From Sediminibacterium sp. FEMGT703S (lineage in GTDB: Bacteria; Bacteroidota; Bacteroidia; Chitinophagales; Chitinophagaceae): 64,000 nucleotides of DNA. The notes under the pieces were generated by a model. That model made no database searches. It worked only from the letters and a program-made list of their open reading frames with translations, and had not been told where the DNA came from. A program made the position numbers and the translations under genes. Positions 1 through 8,911 of this stretch are shown here, piece by piece. Positions within the stretch are counted from its first letter, which is position 1. Every line of letters starts with the position of its first letter. The stretch covers positions 1-64,000 of the forward strand of contig PGCO01000004.1 of assembly GCA_002786355.1 (NCBI GenBank). Reading direction: 5' to 3'.

Positions 1-68
1 CAGTAATGAGTTCAAACTATTTAATTAAAATTGACACAGTTTAAATTACACACCCATCTAATAGTATT

Positions 69-341
69 ATGTGTATTATTATGTTGAGCTCTATACTGTT
101 AGTTTATTCTGGATTTGTATTTTTCAATAAATCAAATATTAATAGATTTCAATTTGCAATTTTATTAATGATTTTATTCAATTTCAGAAGGGAAGAAGGG
201 CATAATCAAATCAATGATTTAATTTACTTGGGTCTCTTTTGTACTCTTTGTTTAGTAGGCTTTGTTGATCAATTCTTAATTAAAAAAGATTTAGAACCAC
301 ATTTTTTAGACATTCGGCCACCTAAATCTTTTTTAGATTAG
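69..341 (+). CDS. Small putative membrane protein
   Basis: A 90-residue ORF with an ATG start (a second ATG lies four codons on). It has hydrophobic stretches at about residues 3-19, 28-38 and 51-69, and a charged tail, so two or three membrane segments are likely. No family is recognised. It is followed by a strong bidirectional terminator, which supports it being transcribed. It could instead be the 3' part of something that begins outside the window, or a chance ORF in AT-rich DNA. The role is unknown. Confidence 0.4.
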   Translation: MCIIMLSSILLVYSGFVFFNKSNINRFQFAILLMILFNFRREEGHNQINDLIYLGLFCTLCLVGFVDQFLIKKDLEPHFLDIRPPKSFLD

Positions 342-453
342 AGCTTGAAGTTTATTTTATCCAAAGAACTTTGAAGAGGTCAATAAGAACCCCCAACTGT
401 TTATTTGGAGAAAAGAAAATGATCTTATAAAAGTTAAGGTCAAAATTAAAAAA

Positions 454-477
454 GGGCACCACTATTTAGTGGTGCCC
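454..477. terminator. Bidirectional intrinsic terminator
   Basis: A perfect 10-bp stem (454-463 with 468-477) closes a 4-base ATTT loop. It is flanked by an A-run on the left and a T-run on the right, so it can terminate from either side. It sits between the convergent ends of the small membrane protein and the sigma-factor operon. Confidence 0.88.
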
Positions 478-508
478 TTTTTATTAGTACAATTCATTAT
501 CATTTTCC

Positions 509-1654
509 TTATTCAAAAAACAAACTAAGTCTTAACGTTGGCGAAAAATTTCTAAAAAAATTATTGAAATAAAACTCAGGCTCAATTTGTAAAGTATGAT
601 TCCTTATGCCAGGCAAACTAAATTTAAAAGTATTTGGTTCAAACCAATTACCTCTTCTGCCAGCTAGGTAACCGATAGAAACATTTTGTACAAAACTCCA
701 ACCTCCTTTTTCAGGTTTATCAAATTCGACCATCCTCAATGTTACAAAATCATTTCTATAGGTTTGAAACTGATTGTTGGTATTTGAGAAAAAAAAGTAT
801 GGCTCCCACATTAAAAATACACGATGGTCATTGTATTTGTTATCTGAAATAACATAGCTTAAGCCTGCTGCAAAACTGGGTACAAAAGCCCCCCTTGAAT
901 ATTGCATACTACCATAAATGGCAGGCAAAATAGTGCTTTCATTATTTTGAAATCTTGTATAAGCTTTGTTTCCTCGTTTTTGAATCATTTTTGTATTTGG
1001 GAAAATCATTTTTTGTTCGGTCAAGTTAAATACAGCCGAGTAAGAATTGTTTACGTTTAATTTTCCAAGCGCCTCTTCAGTAAAACTTGATTTTAATAGT
1101 GTAATACACGATGCAATTGTATTTGATTCAATATTGAAAAGATCAGATAAATGATTTACGTGTATGGAAAGGTAAGCCGGATAATATTTTTGATATTGTG
1201 TTTTTTCATCTTGAGGAAAGAAAATAATTCGTAAAGTGTCTTTATCTAATTTTAAATTATTTAAGTTTCCATTTTGATAAACCAGTGTATTTTGATTCGA
1301 TTCGTTTGAAACCATCCGAATCTCCACTTTGTTATCAACTGGTCTTACATCAATTCTTCTTCCAAATATATCTGTAGGTGTAGAGTCAACAATTTGTTTA
1401 ATCGCTTTTAAAGAAACGCCTAATAAGGAATCAAGATTTGGCAATGCTTTTAATTGACTTATATGGTTCAGTTCTAAATTAATTTTATTACTTGATGGAG
1501 GCATTCTAAACTCAAACAAAACGCGAGAGTACCCTGGACGAACTTGATTGAAACGAAGCTCCACTGGAGTAAAATTTGTTCGCATATCAACTTGAGCATG
1601 CAAAGCAGTAGCTGTTCCTACCATCAGTAGGAATAAAAAAAATTGTTTTTTCAT
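509..1654 (-). CDS. Exported hypothetical protein of the ECF sigma operon
   Basis: 381 residues with a clear Sec signal peptide (MKKQFFLFLLMVGTATALHAQ). The body has no motif I recognise. The second half is rich in aromatic and alternating residues (VTLRMVEFDKPEKGGWSFVQN, FYFNNFFRNFSPTLRLSLFFE) and ends in Phe-Glu, which suggests beta-strands and possibly an outer-membrane barrel. It is the last gene of a three-gene operon, 4 bases after the anti-sigma-like gene. It is therefore probably the target of, or a sensor for, that sigma system. That role is inferred from position only. Confidence 0.7.
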   Translation of the reverse strand: MKKQFFLFLLMVGTATALHAQVDMRTNFTPVELRFNQVRPGYSRVLFEFRMPPSSNKINLELNHISQLKALPNLDSLLGVSLKAIKQIVDSTPTDIFGRRIDVRPVDNKVEIRMVSNESNQNTLVYQNGNLNNLKLDKDTLRIIFFPQDEKTQYQKYYPAYLSIHVNHLSDLFNIESNTIASCITLLKSSFTEEALGKLNVNNSYSAVFNLTEQKMIFPNTKMIQKRGNKAYTRFQNNESTILPAIYGSMQYSRGAFVPSFAAGLSYVISDNKYNDHRVFLMWEPYFFFSNTNNQFQTYRNDFVTLRMVEFDKPEKGGWSFVQNVSIGYLAGRRGNWFEPNTFKFSLPGIRNHTLQIEPEFYFNNFFRNFSPTLRLSLFFE

Positions 1655-1658
1655 TGTT

Positions 1659-2390
1659 TTATTCTTTTTGACTTAAACTAATTGGACTCGAATTTGCGTG
1701 TAAAGTGATTTTCCACTTATGCTTTGTTTCGTTTGGAGGAGGAATTTCAAAATTTGGAAATGATTTTTCTTCTATTATTGATGATAACGTGTTTTGTTTA
1801 GAGTGTGGATTCAAATCATTGATATGAACAATCGGATACCCAAATTTAATTTTTGAACTTGTTTTATACTGTTTCCAATAATTAGGCTTTTCAATTTCTT
1901 GGTCTACATTTTCTGTTTTTGTACTGATTAAAACTGGTTCAACGCTGGTAATATTCTTGGCTTCAATGATTTTTTGTTGGTAGTGAATGGTATCTCTAAA
2001 AACCTCATCTTGTGAAGCAAGAGAAGATACCAGTTGATTTGTTTGATTAACTAGAATGGTTGACTTCTTTTTTTGAACAATAATTCCTTCTATGAATTTG
2101 GGTTCTGAGCTTATTGGCTCTAATGATGATTCTTTAATTGAAACCTTATTATTTTTTCTAACTATTCTATCATTTGATGAATCATTTTGAAAAAAATATA
2201 TTCCAGACACTGCTATAATTAAGATAGAAGCAGCCGCAAATAAAAATGGAATAGGCCATTTTTTCTTGCCTTTTTTTTCTAAAGCAGATTCTAATTTATC
2301 CCAAACTATTTCACTTCTTTCAGATAATCCTATTTGAGAGGCCTCCCAATCAGAAATAAGCTCGCTTAAATTATTTTTATTTTGTTGCAT
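1659..2390 (-). CDS. Single-pass membrane protein, probable anti-sigma factor
   Basis: 243 residues. A short acidic cytoplasmic N-terminus (NLSELISDWEASQIGLSERS) is followed by one transmembrane helix at about residues 46-67 (IPFLFAAASILIIAVSGIYFF) and a low-complexity Lys/Ser-rich extracytoplasmic part. The start overlaps the end of the sigma gene by 14 bases, which implies translational coupling. Position and topology fit an anti-sigma factor. No zinc-binding HxxxCxxC motif is seen, so it is not a ZAS-type protein. The function is inferred from context. Confidence 0.65.
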   Translation of the reverse strand: MQQNKNNLSELISDWEASQIGLSERSEIVWDKLESALEKKGKKKWPIPFLFAAASILIIAVSGIYFFQNDSSNDRIVRKNNKVSIKESSLEPISSEPKFIEGIIVQKKKSTILVNQTNQLVSSLASQDEVFRDTIHYQQKIIEAKNITSVEPVLISTKTENVDQEIEKPNYWKQYKTSSKIKFGYPIVHINDLNPHSKQNTLSSIIEEKSFPNFEIPPPNETKHKWKITLHANSSPISLSQKE

Positions 2391-2931
2391 GTTGAATAAA
2401 TTTATCTTGTTCTAAGATTAAATTTTGTAAATACTGTTTGGCCCTATTTAATTGACTCTTACTTGTGCCTTCACGAATATTTAATAAAGCAGCTATTTCT
2501 TTATGACTGTATGATTCAATCACATATAAATTAAAGACTGTTCTATAACCAATTGGAAGTTTTTCAATACATGCTAGTATCGCTTTAACTTCAAGTTGCT
2601 GATAAAGGGTTTCATCAATTGCTATATCTTCTGCTTTGCTTTCATCAACAACTGATAGGAATCTGTGTTTAGACCGAATAATTTCCAAACATTTGTTCAC
2701 CATGATTTTTTTCATCCAGCTTATACATGCTGCATCATTCTCAAATCTAAATTTCGATAAAGATTGAAATATTTGTAAAAAGCCATTCATCATGGCATCT
2801 TCTGCATCTTCATCTTGCTTTAAATAACGGTTACAAAGCAGTAAAAATCGAGTACTAAACTTATCAAATAAGTATCGCTGGGCAGTTGTACTGCCTTTTG
2901 CACATTCTGATATAAGTTGTTTTAGCTCCAT
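2377..2931 (-). CDS. ECF-type RNA polymerase sigma factor
   Basis: 184 residues, the usual length for an extracytoplasmic-function sigma-70 factor. Region 2 is visible around residues 20-75 (RYLKQDEDAEDAMMNGFLQIF). Region 4 is at about residues 125-175, with a helix-turn-helix (YSHKEIAALLNIREGTSKSQL). It directs core RNA polymerase to a small regulon. It is the first gene of an operon with a membrane anti-sigma-like protein and an exported protein, a common Bacteroidota arrangement for envelope sensing. The inducing signal is not evident. The ATG start is well placed, 49 bases from the rho terminator. Confidence 0.92.
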   Translation of the reverse strand: MELKQLISECAKGSTTAQRYLFDKFSTRFLLLCNRYLKQDEDAEDAMMNGFLQIFQSLSKFRFENDAACISWMKKIMVNKCLEIIRSKHRFLSVVDESKAEDIAIDETLYQQLEVKAILACIEKLPIGYRTVFNLYVIESYSHKEIAALLNIREGTSKSQLNRAKQYLQNLILEQDKFIQHATK

Positions 2932-2980
2932 TGATATTAGAAGAATGCAAAAAACAAGAAAAAGGTTGCATCAAAAAAAA

Positions 2981-3004
2981 ATCCCCAAGTTCTTGGGGAT
3001 TTAT
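2981..3004 (-). terminator. Intrinsic terminator of rho
   Basis: A 10-bp stem (2981-2990 with 2995-3004) with a GTTC loop. Read on the minus strand it is followed by a run of eight or more U, and it lies 20 bases after the rho stop codon. Rho therefore appears to end at a Rho-independent site. The hairpin is also only 49 bases upstream of the sigma factor start, separating the two transcription units. Confidence 0.85.
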
Positions 3005-3024
3005 ATAACAATTAAAATTAAGTA

Positions 3025-4794
3025 TTATCGATTCATACTCGCCAAAAACTCTTCGTTGCTTTTGGTTCCGCGCATGCGCTTGAGCAATTCATTCATGGCT
3101 TCTTCCGGATTCATATCATTTAAGAATACACGCAGAATATTCATTCTTTGTAATACATCTTTATCTAATAACAAATCATCTCTACGAGTAGAAGAACCCA
3201 CTAAATCAATGGCTGGGAAAATACGCTTGTTGGCTAATTTTCTTTCCAACTGTAATTCCATATTACCTGTACCCTTGAATTCTTCAAAAATTACTTCGTC
3301 CATTTTACTACCAGTCTCTACTAAAGCAGTAGCTAAAATGGTTAATGATCCTCCGTTCTCAATTTTACGAGCCGCTCCAAAAAACTGTTTAGGTTTTAGT
3401 AAAGCATTGGCTTCCACTCCCCCACTTAAAACCTTACCACTTGAAGGGGCAACGGTATTATGTGCTCTAGCCAAACGGGTGATGGAGTCTAATAAAATGA
3501 CCACATCGTGTCCGCACTCTACTAAGCGTTTTGCTTTTTGCAAAGCAATGGCAGATACTTTTACGTGCTTTTCGGCAGGCTCATCAAAGGTTGAAGCAAT
3601 TACTTCCGCATTTACGCTGCGCTCCATATCGGTCACTTCCTCTGGACGTTCGTCAATTAACACCACCATCAAATAGCATTCGGGATGGTTGGCAGCAATG
3701 GCATTGGCCACTTCTTTCAACAACATGGTTTTACCCACTTTTGGTTGAGCTACAATCAATCCACGCTGGCCCTTACCTATTGGGGTAAATAAATCAATAA
3801 TACGGGTGCTATAGTTGGTAGGTGAAGTAAATAAATTTAGTTTCTGGAATGGAAACAAAGGTGTTAAGTAGTCAAAAGGTACACGATCACGTACTTCGTC
3901 GGGGCGCTTACCATTGATGAAATCTACTTTTAATAAAGCAAAATATTTTTCCCCTTCTTTAGGTGGACGTACAGATCCTGTTACGGTATCTCCTGTTTTT
4001 AAACCAAATAATTTGATTTGAGAAGGAGAAACATATACGTCATCTGGAGAAGATAAATAGTTATAATCAGAAGAACGTAAGAAACCATATCCATCAGGCA
4101 TCATTTCTAACACCCCTTCACCAGGAATTACGCCTTCAAATTCAATATTGAAAACAGGTTCTTTTTTAACGGGTTGATGTCTAGGACGCTCTTGTTGTAA
4201 AGTGGTTTCAGGAGCTTGTGCAGCTTCGGAATTGTTGTCGCTGGCTTCCAATGTTTGAATAATGGCAGCAGCTATATTGGTTGTTGGATCGTTTTCTGTT
4301 TGTCCGTTGTTGATTGCTTCAGCAGCTTCGGTTGGTTGCTCTATTCTAGGTCTTGGCCCAGGCCCCACAGGTCCTTTTTTAGGAGGCATTGCTTTACGGA
4401 TGGGTCTACTTGGTCCTGCTTGTTCGTTGTTATTTCTTATGGGTGCAGGAGTTATTGGGGGAGCGGGAGCCGCCGCTTTAGCAACAGGAGCTGCTTTAGC
4501 AATAGGTGCCGCTTTTGCAACTTTTGCGATAGGTGCAGGAGGCGCTTCTTGCATTACTTCTGCTTCTTCTGTAGCACCCGTTGATGTTTTAATGTTAACG
4601 GCCTTTTTTGGGCGACCTGCTTTTTTGGCTACACCATTTTCTTTAGCAGTACTTTCTTGTACCGCTTGGGAATCAAGGATCTTATAAATTAAGCCCTGTT
4701 TGTCTTGTTTTTTTGCACCAGTAATTTTTAAACGTTCTGCTATATCCACTAACTCTGGAAGCAGCATGTCGTTTAATTGAAGAATGTCATACAT
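3025..4794 (-). CDS. rho: Transcription termination factor Rho
   Basis: An RNA-dependent ATPase that ends transcription. The N-terminal Rho_N helices ([20 protein letters not shown]) are followed by a long Ala/Pro/Lys-rich linker typical of Bacteroidota Rho, then the RNA-binding OB fold ([21 protein letters not shown]). The hexameric ATPase core follows, with Walker A at [12 protein letters not shown], Walker B near [15 protein letters not shown], and the Q/R-loop region. The start is set at ATG 4794, giving 589 residues. An in-frame TTG 36 bases upstream would add residues just after a run of seven C, and looks spurious. The gene has its own leader and terminator and appears monocistronic. 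Confidence 0.97.
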   Translation of the reverse strand: MYDILQLNDMLLPELVDIAERLKITGAKKQDKQGLIYKILDSQAVQESTAKENGVAKKAGRPKKAVNIKTSTGATEEAEVMQEAPPAPIAKVAKAAPIAKAAPVAKAAAPAPPITPAPIRNNNEQAGPSRPIRKAMPPKKGPVGPGPRPRIEQPTEAAEAINNGQTENDPTTNIAAAIIQTLEASDNNSEAAQAPETTLQQERPRHQPVKKEPVFNIEFEGVIPGEGVLEMMPDGYGFLRSSDYNYLSSPDDVYVSPSQIKLFGLKTGDTVTGSVRPPKEGEKYFALLKVDFINGKRPDEVRDRVPFDYLTPLFPFQKLNLFTSPTNYSTRIIDLFTPIGKGQRGLIVAQPKVGKTMLLKEVANAIAANHPECYLMVVLIDERPEEVTDMERSVNAEVIASTFDEPAEKHVKVSAIALQKAKRLVECGHDVVILLDSITRLARAHNTVAPSSGKVLSGGVEANALLKPKQFFGAARKIENGGSLTILATALVETGSKMDEVIFEEFKGTGNMELQLERKLANKRIFPAIDLVGSSTRRDDLLLDKDVLQRMNILRVFLNDMNPEEAMNELLKRMRGTKSNEEFLASMNR

Positions 4795-5057
4795 AAATGG
4801 AAAAGTTGTTTGGGGGGGTGTCAAATTCAAACGATAAAAAAGGTTATGCCTGTCTAAGGAAAAAAAGCTCAGAAAGGTTTATTGAGTTGATTTGGAAAGA
4901 GAGTAACTGAAATTTTGGAGCTCTGTAAAGGGCTAATCAGCATTGTTTCCACTGCAATGTTACAAAATATTGAGAATATCCACACTAATTGGTCATAAAA
5001 ATTTAAAGATGTTCTGTCAAAACCGCTGTAAATGCAGTTTCTGAAGTAGTCTTTGGT

Positions 5058-5065
5058 TATCTTTG
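5058..5065 (+). promoter_or_regulatory. Bacteroidota-type -7 box of asnS
   Basis: TATCTTTG matches the TAnnTTTG consensus of the primary Bacteroidota sigma factor. It ends only 4 bases before the asnS ATG, so transcription would begin at or beside the start codon. No good -33 TTG is seen at the expected distance, so the promoter call is moderate. Confidence 0.5.
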
Positions 5066-5069
5066 CTTC

Positions 5070-6521
5070 ATGTTTAACACTAGAATCAAGATAAAAACCC
5101 TGTTGGCTTCAGGTAAGCCAGGTGATCAGGTAACGGTTATGGGATGGGTGCGAACTTTTCGCAACAATCAGTTTATTGCATTGAACGACGGAAGCACTAA
5201 TAATAATTTACAGGTAGTAGTTGCGTTGGGATTATTAGACGATGAAACCTTGAAAAGAATTACTACAGGCGCTTCGCTAAAAGTGGTAGGGGAAGTAGTA
5301 GAAAGTGTGGGTAAGGGACAAACCATTGAAGTGAAAGCGGTAACGCTAGAAATACTAGGAGATTCGGATGCAGAGAAGTATCCGCTCCAACCGAAAAAAC
5401 ATAGCTTAGAATTTTTAAGGGAGAAAGCGCATTTGCGTTTTCGTACCAATACCTTTGGCGCAGTATTCCGCATTCGTCATTCATTGGCATTTGCGGTACA
5501 CCAGTTTTTTAATCAAAAAGGCTTTGTGTATTTGCATACGCCCATCATCACCGCAAGTGATGCTGAAGGAGCAGGTGAAATGTTTAGGGTAACTACTTTG
5601 CCAATGGATGGTTCTGCACCAAAAGATGCCGCTGGTAATATTGATTATTCCGAAGACTTTTTTGGAAAAAGCACTAATCTTACGGTGAGTGGACAGTTAG
5701 AAGGAGAGTTAGGTGCGATGGCATTTTCGGAGATCTATACTTTTGGACCAACTTTTAGAGCAGAAAATTCTAATACAACCCGCCACCTTGCTGAGTTCTG
5801 GATGATTGAGCCCGAAATGGCTTTTCATGATATAGAAGACAATATGAATTTGGCGGAAGAATTTATTCAATACTTGATTCGTTATGCAATGGAGCATAAT
5901 AAAGAGGATTTAGAATTCTTAGACCAACGTTTAGCCGAAGAAGAAAAGCAGAAACCACAGAATGAGCGAGCCGAATTGGGCTTATTAGAGAAATTGAATT
6001 TTGTGGTTAATAATCAATTCGAACGCATCACGTATACAGAAGCCATTCAAATTTTATTGGATAGCCCTGCCTATAAAAAGAAGAAGTTTAAGTACGATGT
6101 TAGTTGGGGAATTGATATGCAGAGTGAGCACGAACGCTACTTAGTAGAGAAGCATTTTAAAAAGCCCGTGATTGTAACGGGATATCCAGCTAAAATCAAA
6201 GCATTTTATATGCGATTGAATGATGGTTGCGAACCAGGTAAAGAAACCGTGGCTGCAATGGATATATTAGCACCAGGTATCGGAGAGATTGTAGGTGGTT
6301 CTCAAAGAGAAGAGCGATTAGAAAAACTAGAAGCCAGAATGGCCGAAATGCATATTCCTTCGGAAGAAATGAGCTGGTACCTAGATACCCGTAGATTCGG
6401 AACCGTGCCACACGCGGGTTTTGGCCTTGGTTTTGAGCGCATGGTGCAGTTTGTAACGGGTATGACTAATATCAGAGACGTGATTGCATTTGCTAGAACT
6501 CCAAAGAATTGCGAATTCTAA
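5070..6521 (+). CDS. asnS: Asparaginyl-tRNA synthetase
   Basis: A class IIb aminoacyl-tRNA synthetase that charges tRNA-Asn. It has 483 residues, the normal length. The N-terminal OB-fold anticodon-binding domain ([19 protein letters not shown]) is followed by the class II core. Motif 2 is seen at [21 protein letters not shown] and motif 3 at [15 protein letters not shown]. The asparagine-type pocket and the absence of the bacterial AspRS insertion separate it from AspS. The ATG lies directly after a -7 box and no alternative ATG exists nearby. Confidence 0.97.
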   Translation: MFNTRIKIKTLLASGKPGDQVTVMGWVRTFRNNQFIALNDGSTNNNLQVVVALGLLDDETLKRITTGASLKVVGEVVESVGKGQTIEVKAVTLEILGDSDAEKYPLQPKKHSLEFLREKAHLRFRTNTFGAVFRIRHSLAFAVHQFFNQKGFVYLHTPIITASDAEGAGEMFRVTTLPMDGSAPKDAAGNIDYSEDFFGKSTNLTVSGQLEGELGAMAFSEIYTFGPTFRAENSNTTRHLAEFWMIEPEMAFHDIEDNMNLAEEFIQYLIRYAMEHNKEDLEFLDQRLAEEEKQKPQNERAELGLLEKLNFVVNNQFERITYTEAIQILLDSPAYKKKKFKYDVSWGIDMQSEHERYLVEKHFKKPVIVTGYPAKIKAFYMRLNDGCEPGKETVAAMDILAPGIGEIVGGSQREERLEKLEARMAEMHIPSEEMSWYLDTRRFGTVPHAGFGLGFERMVQFVTGMTNIRDVIAFARTPKNCEF

Positions 6522-6564
6522 AGAAAAAAATAGTGGATAATGCGTGAATAACCATTCCACTCCT

Positions 6565-6572
6565 TATATTTG
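6565..6572 (+). promoter_or_regulatory. -7 box of the tRNA-Phe gene
   Basis: TATATTTG is a full match to TAnnTTTG, 28 bases before the mature tRNA. The leader between them holds a small CCCC-GAA-GGGG hairpin (6576-6586). The -33 region is weak. Confidence 0.55.
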
Positions 6573-6600
6573 CAACCCCGAAGGGGAAATATCTACGGAA

Positions 6601-6673
6601 GGTGCGGTAGCTCAGTCGGTAGAGCAAAGGACTGAAAATCCTTGTGTCGCCGGTTCGATCCCGGCCCACACCA
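6601..6673 (+). tRNA. tRNA-Phe (anticodon GAA)
   Basis: A full cloverleaf of 73 bases. Acceptor 6601-6607 pairs with 6666-6672; the D-arm GCTC/GAGC is at 6610-6625; the anticodon stem AAGGA/TCCTT encloses CTGAAAA with anticodon GAA at 6634-6636; the T-arm GCCGG-TTCGATC-CCGGC is at 6649-6665; the discriminator is A6673. The 3' CCA is not encoded (the next bases are CAA). The fifth acceptor pair is a C-A mismatch. A terminator follows at once. The 3' end borders a patch of Fic genes, and tRNA 3' ends are common integration sites. Confidence 0.95.
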
Positions 6674-6678
6674 CAAAG

Positions 6679-6705
6679 ACCTCAACAGCAATGTTGGGGT
6701 TTTTT
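6679..6705 (+). terminator. Terminator of tRNA-Phe
   Basis: An ACCTCAAC/GTTGGGGT stem with one G-T wobble and a six-base loop, followed by a run of T on the plus strand, 6 bases after the tRNA. Confidence 0.85.
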
Positions 6706-6728
6706 GTTGCCCATGTTTTACGTATTTC

Positions 6729-7775
6729 TTACGAATACCAAGTACCCTTACCAACCCCATTCTTTTTAATTCGGTTTTTTTCAACTAATGTTTCAAGATG
6801 CTTCTTGACAGTGTTGCGATTTGCTTTAGTAACCGTTACGATATCGCTGATTGTTGCCCTGCCTCTTGATTGTAAGAGTTGTAGAATTTTTAAAGACAGG
6901 TCGGGAAGCTGCATAAGCAACAGGTTTTCCTGTTCAACTTTTGCTTCCAGTCTTTTTTTCTGATGTCTCAAAGCGCGAAGAAAAAACAAGACCCACGGTT
7001 GCCAGTCAGGGTTTTCATTTTTCAATGTTCCTTGTGTTTGGCGAAGGGCTAAATAATATCCCTCTTTACTTTGTTCAACTACAGATTCAAGTGAACTGTA
7101 CGGCACATAATGATAGCCCTCTCTTAATAGAAGGTATGTCGTCAATATGCGGGATAGCCTGCCATTACCATCTTGAAACGGGTGTATCGCCAAAAACTTA
7201 ACAATGACGATAGCGGTTATTAAAAGTGGATGAAGTTGCTTCTCAGCATAGGCTTGTACTGCCCAATCAACAAGATTGCGCATCCTGATTGGGGTTTCAA
7301 AAGGGCTTGCTGTTTCAAAGACCACGCCAAGACTTTTCCCAAAGGTATCGAATGCCTCTACATGGTTGGTTGACTTCTTATAATTACCACTATGCCAATA
7401 ATCTTTTTCACTGTGTTGCAACAGAACAGAATGGAGTTGCTGGATATAATTTTCAGTAAGGGGAATATCGGCATAGCTCTGAAAGATTAAATTCATCACA
7501 GAGGAGTATCCTGCGACCTCCTGTTCATCCCGTGTCTCAAACCTTTTTATTTCAAGGGTGGAGAGCAAAATCTCAACTTCTTTGTCGGTCAATTTGCTAC
7601 CCTCAATACGGGTAGAAGAACCAATGCTCTCAATCGTGGCTACTTTTTTAAGCGAGGAAAGCTGTTCAGGTGCTAATTGCCCCAATGCACGCCACGCCCC
7701 TTTGAACTCGTCTATTTCAGAGATCAGTGAGAGAATTTCTGGCGTTATTCTGAGACTTTCTATATTCATACCCAT
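6729..7775 (-). CDS. Fic-domain protein with C-terminal winged helix
   Basis: About 348 residues. Fic enzymes transfer AMP (or another nucleotide part) to protein side chains. The active-site motif HPFQDGNGRLSR is complete. A class II inhibitory helix of the form S-xxx-E-G (STRIEG) lies in the N-terminal part, so activity is probably self-inhibited. The C-terminal 60 residues form a winged helix (SRGRATISDIVTVTKANRNTV) that could bind DNA. Starts at ATG 7775 or 7769 are both possible; a TTG further out is less likely. The promoter carries phased copies of ATACCCATA, so autoregulation through the winged helix is plausible. No separate antitoxin gene is next to it. Confidence 0.92.
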   Translation of the reverse strand: MGMNIESLRITPEILSLISEIDEFKGAWRALGQLAPEQLSSLKKVATIESIGSSTRIEGSKLTDKEVEILLSTLEIKRFETRDEQEVAGYSSVMNLIFQSYADIPLTENYIQQLHSVLLQHSEKDYWHSGNYKKSTNHVEAFDTFGKSLGVVFETASPFETPIRMRNLVDWAVQAYAEKQLHPLLITAIVIVKFLAIHPFQDGNGRLSRILTTYLLLREGYHYVPYSSLESVVEQSKEGYYLALRQTQGTLKNENPDWQPWVLFFLRALRHQKKRLEAKVEQENLLLMQLPDLSLKILQLLQSRGRATISDIVTVTKANRNTVKKHLETLVEKNRIKKNGVGKGTWYS

Positions 7776-7839
7776 ATTATTACCCAAAAATACCTAAAAA
7801 ACAAAGAAATACCCATATTTATACCCATAAATATCCAAA
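7768..7839. repeat. Phased iteron array at the fic promoter
   Basis: ATACCCATATT occurs exactly at 7768-7778 and 7809-7819, and ATACCCATAA at 7821-7830. Weaker copies are at 7780 (TTACCCAAAA), 7790 (ATACCTAAAA) and 7831 (ATATCCAAAA). Unit starts fall about 10-12 bp apart apart from one gap, close to one helical turn. The array spans the start codon and promoter of the minus-strand fic gene, so it looks like an operator bound by several regulator copies on one DNA face. Confidence 0.6.
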
Positions 7840-7893
7840 AATGCTTAACCGCACTGGATAAAACCATTTAGGAATCATTTCAATCATAATATG

Positions 7894-8416
7894 TCAAAAA
7901 AACAAATTAGTTGCGCTAAATATTAATAAGTGTTCATCATTGCTTTTTGTTTCGGTCTTTAAATACACACTACTTGGCCAATTATTATCATCAGTAGTAC
8001 TTATCTCAATAATGTTATTAACTAAAGTAACAATCTGTGTATTAGGAAAATCTAAATAGCAATCTTTCAAATCTTTTAGTGAAATATTTAAATCTGTAAC
8101 TGTTTTTGTATGAAAATGAAACCTGTGCACCATAATGCCCAATACAATTGTGATTAAGCATTTTTAATAACAATGAAAAAGAAACAGTTTTATAATTGCT
8201 TTTAAAATATGGATGGTTTTTAAACGAGATTGATTTGAATTCTTTTACAATATCTTCTTCACTGTAAGCTGTTCCAGCATATGCGGTGTATCCGGTATTT
8301 TCAGATAAAATATATGGGATAGTTTCATTTAGAAAATCATTCAGCATTGGGTCTCTATGAGCATTCCAATAATTAAATAAAAGCGAGTTGGAGAATATAG
8401 AAAAACTGGGTGTCAT
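7894..8416 (-). pseudogene. Frameshifted gene of unknown function
   Basis: Two overlapping minus-strand reading frames read like one protein. The first runs from ATG 8416 (MTPSFSIFSNSLLFNYWNAH) and looks natural up to about LLKMLNHNCIG near 8140. Its remaining tail is biased (KNSYRFKYFTKRFERLLFRF). The second frame continues from the same point (IMVHRFHFHTKTVTDLNISL) to a natural-looking end at 7894. A single-base slip near 8130-8150 would join them into about 174 residues. It lies 27 bases after the membrane-protein gene, so they were probably cotranscribed. No family is recognised. A sequencing error is an alternative to true decay. Confidence 0.55.
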
Positions 8417-8442
8417 AAATAGTATTAACAAATTGAATTGGC

Positions 8443-8742
8443 TTACAAATTTTGAAAACGCTCAATCAGAATACTCGACAAATAATAAACAGTTGCAACA
8501 ACAAATAATTCTACTAAAACAATTCCTGCCAAACGCCAATAACGATATTGGTCAATAATCACATTTGTTTGGCTCTTATCTCTATCACGTTCTGCATTGT
8601 AAATTTGCATGAACTCTTGAATAATGATGGCATTCAAGACCATGTAAAGTGTTAACTGTAACGCGGTATTGGTGGTTCTTTTAAAAGTAATAAATCCAAT
8701 AATCACCAAAATTAATTGAATCGTATCTCTCAGGTTTTTCAT
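8443..8742 (-). CDS. Small membrane protein, unknown function
   Basis: 99 residues. There are hydrophobic segments at about residues 7-20, 28-45 and 70-92, separated by a charged loop (YNAERDRDKSQTNVIIDQYR), so three membrane passes are possible. It lies upstream of the frameshifted gene in the accessory patch. The start is ATG 8742, just behind a good promoter. No known family is recognised. Confidence 0.6.
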   Translation of the reverse strand: MKNLRDTIQLILVIIGFITFKRTTNTALQLTLYMVLNAIIIQEFMQIYNAERDRDKSQTNVIIDQYRYWRLAGIVLVELFVVATVYYLSSILIERFQNL

Positions 8743-8746
8743 AAAT

Positions 8747-8780
8747 CAAATTTAATTTTTCTTACCTATATGAAGCAAAA
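8747..8780 (-). promoter_or_regulatory. Promoter of the small membrane protein operon
   Basis: On the minus strand TTTTG (8780-8776) is followed after 21 bases by TAAATTTG (8754-8747), a full match to the Bacteroidota -33/-7 pattern. The -7 box ends 4 bases before the ATG, so the transcript would have almost no leader. Confidence 0.6.
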
Positions 8781-8824
8781 GCAAGCCTACCTCTAAAGAA
8801 TTAGTGAATAGAAAGACTGACTCC

Positions 8825-8910
8825 AATGCGGTGATTAAGAACATTATTCACCGCAAATTTTAAGGCGAAAATTGCAAATGCGGTAATTATTTGGTATATT
8901 CACCGCAAAT
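8825..8910. repeat. Repeated operator-like motif before the DUF4172 fic gene
   Basis: TATTCACCGCAAAT occurs exactly at 8845-8858 and 8897-8910, 52 bp apart. Inverted relatives AATGCGGTGATTA (8825-8837) and ATGCGGTAATTA (8878-8889) alternate with them, giving two inverted pairs. The last copy ends one base before the ATG at 8912. This fits an operator for the encoded winged-helix Fic protein or for an unlinked repressor. Confidence 0.6.
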
Positions 8911-8911
8911 A

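Noticed and set aside
2945..3676. Plus-strand ORF of 243 codons opposite rho
   Set aside because: It is the antisense shadow of the conserved rho C-terminal region and has no recognisable domain of its own.
4216..4687. Plus-strand ORFs rich in Gly/Ala or Cys/Ser opposite the rho linker
   Set aside because: Their odd composition follows from the Ala/Pro-rich linker read backwards.
4801..4830. Longer rho start at TTG 4830
   Set aside because: The extra residues come from a C-run and are not part of the conserved Rho N-terminus; ATG 4794 is better.
6576..6586. CCCC-GAA-GGGG hairpin in the tRNA-Phe leader as an attenuator
   Set aside because: Only four pairs and no following T-run; it is more likely just part of the processed 5' leader.
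6544..6963. ORF of 139 codons running through tRNA-Phe
   Set aside because: It crosses the tRNA and its terminator and then runs antisense to the fic gene.
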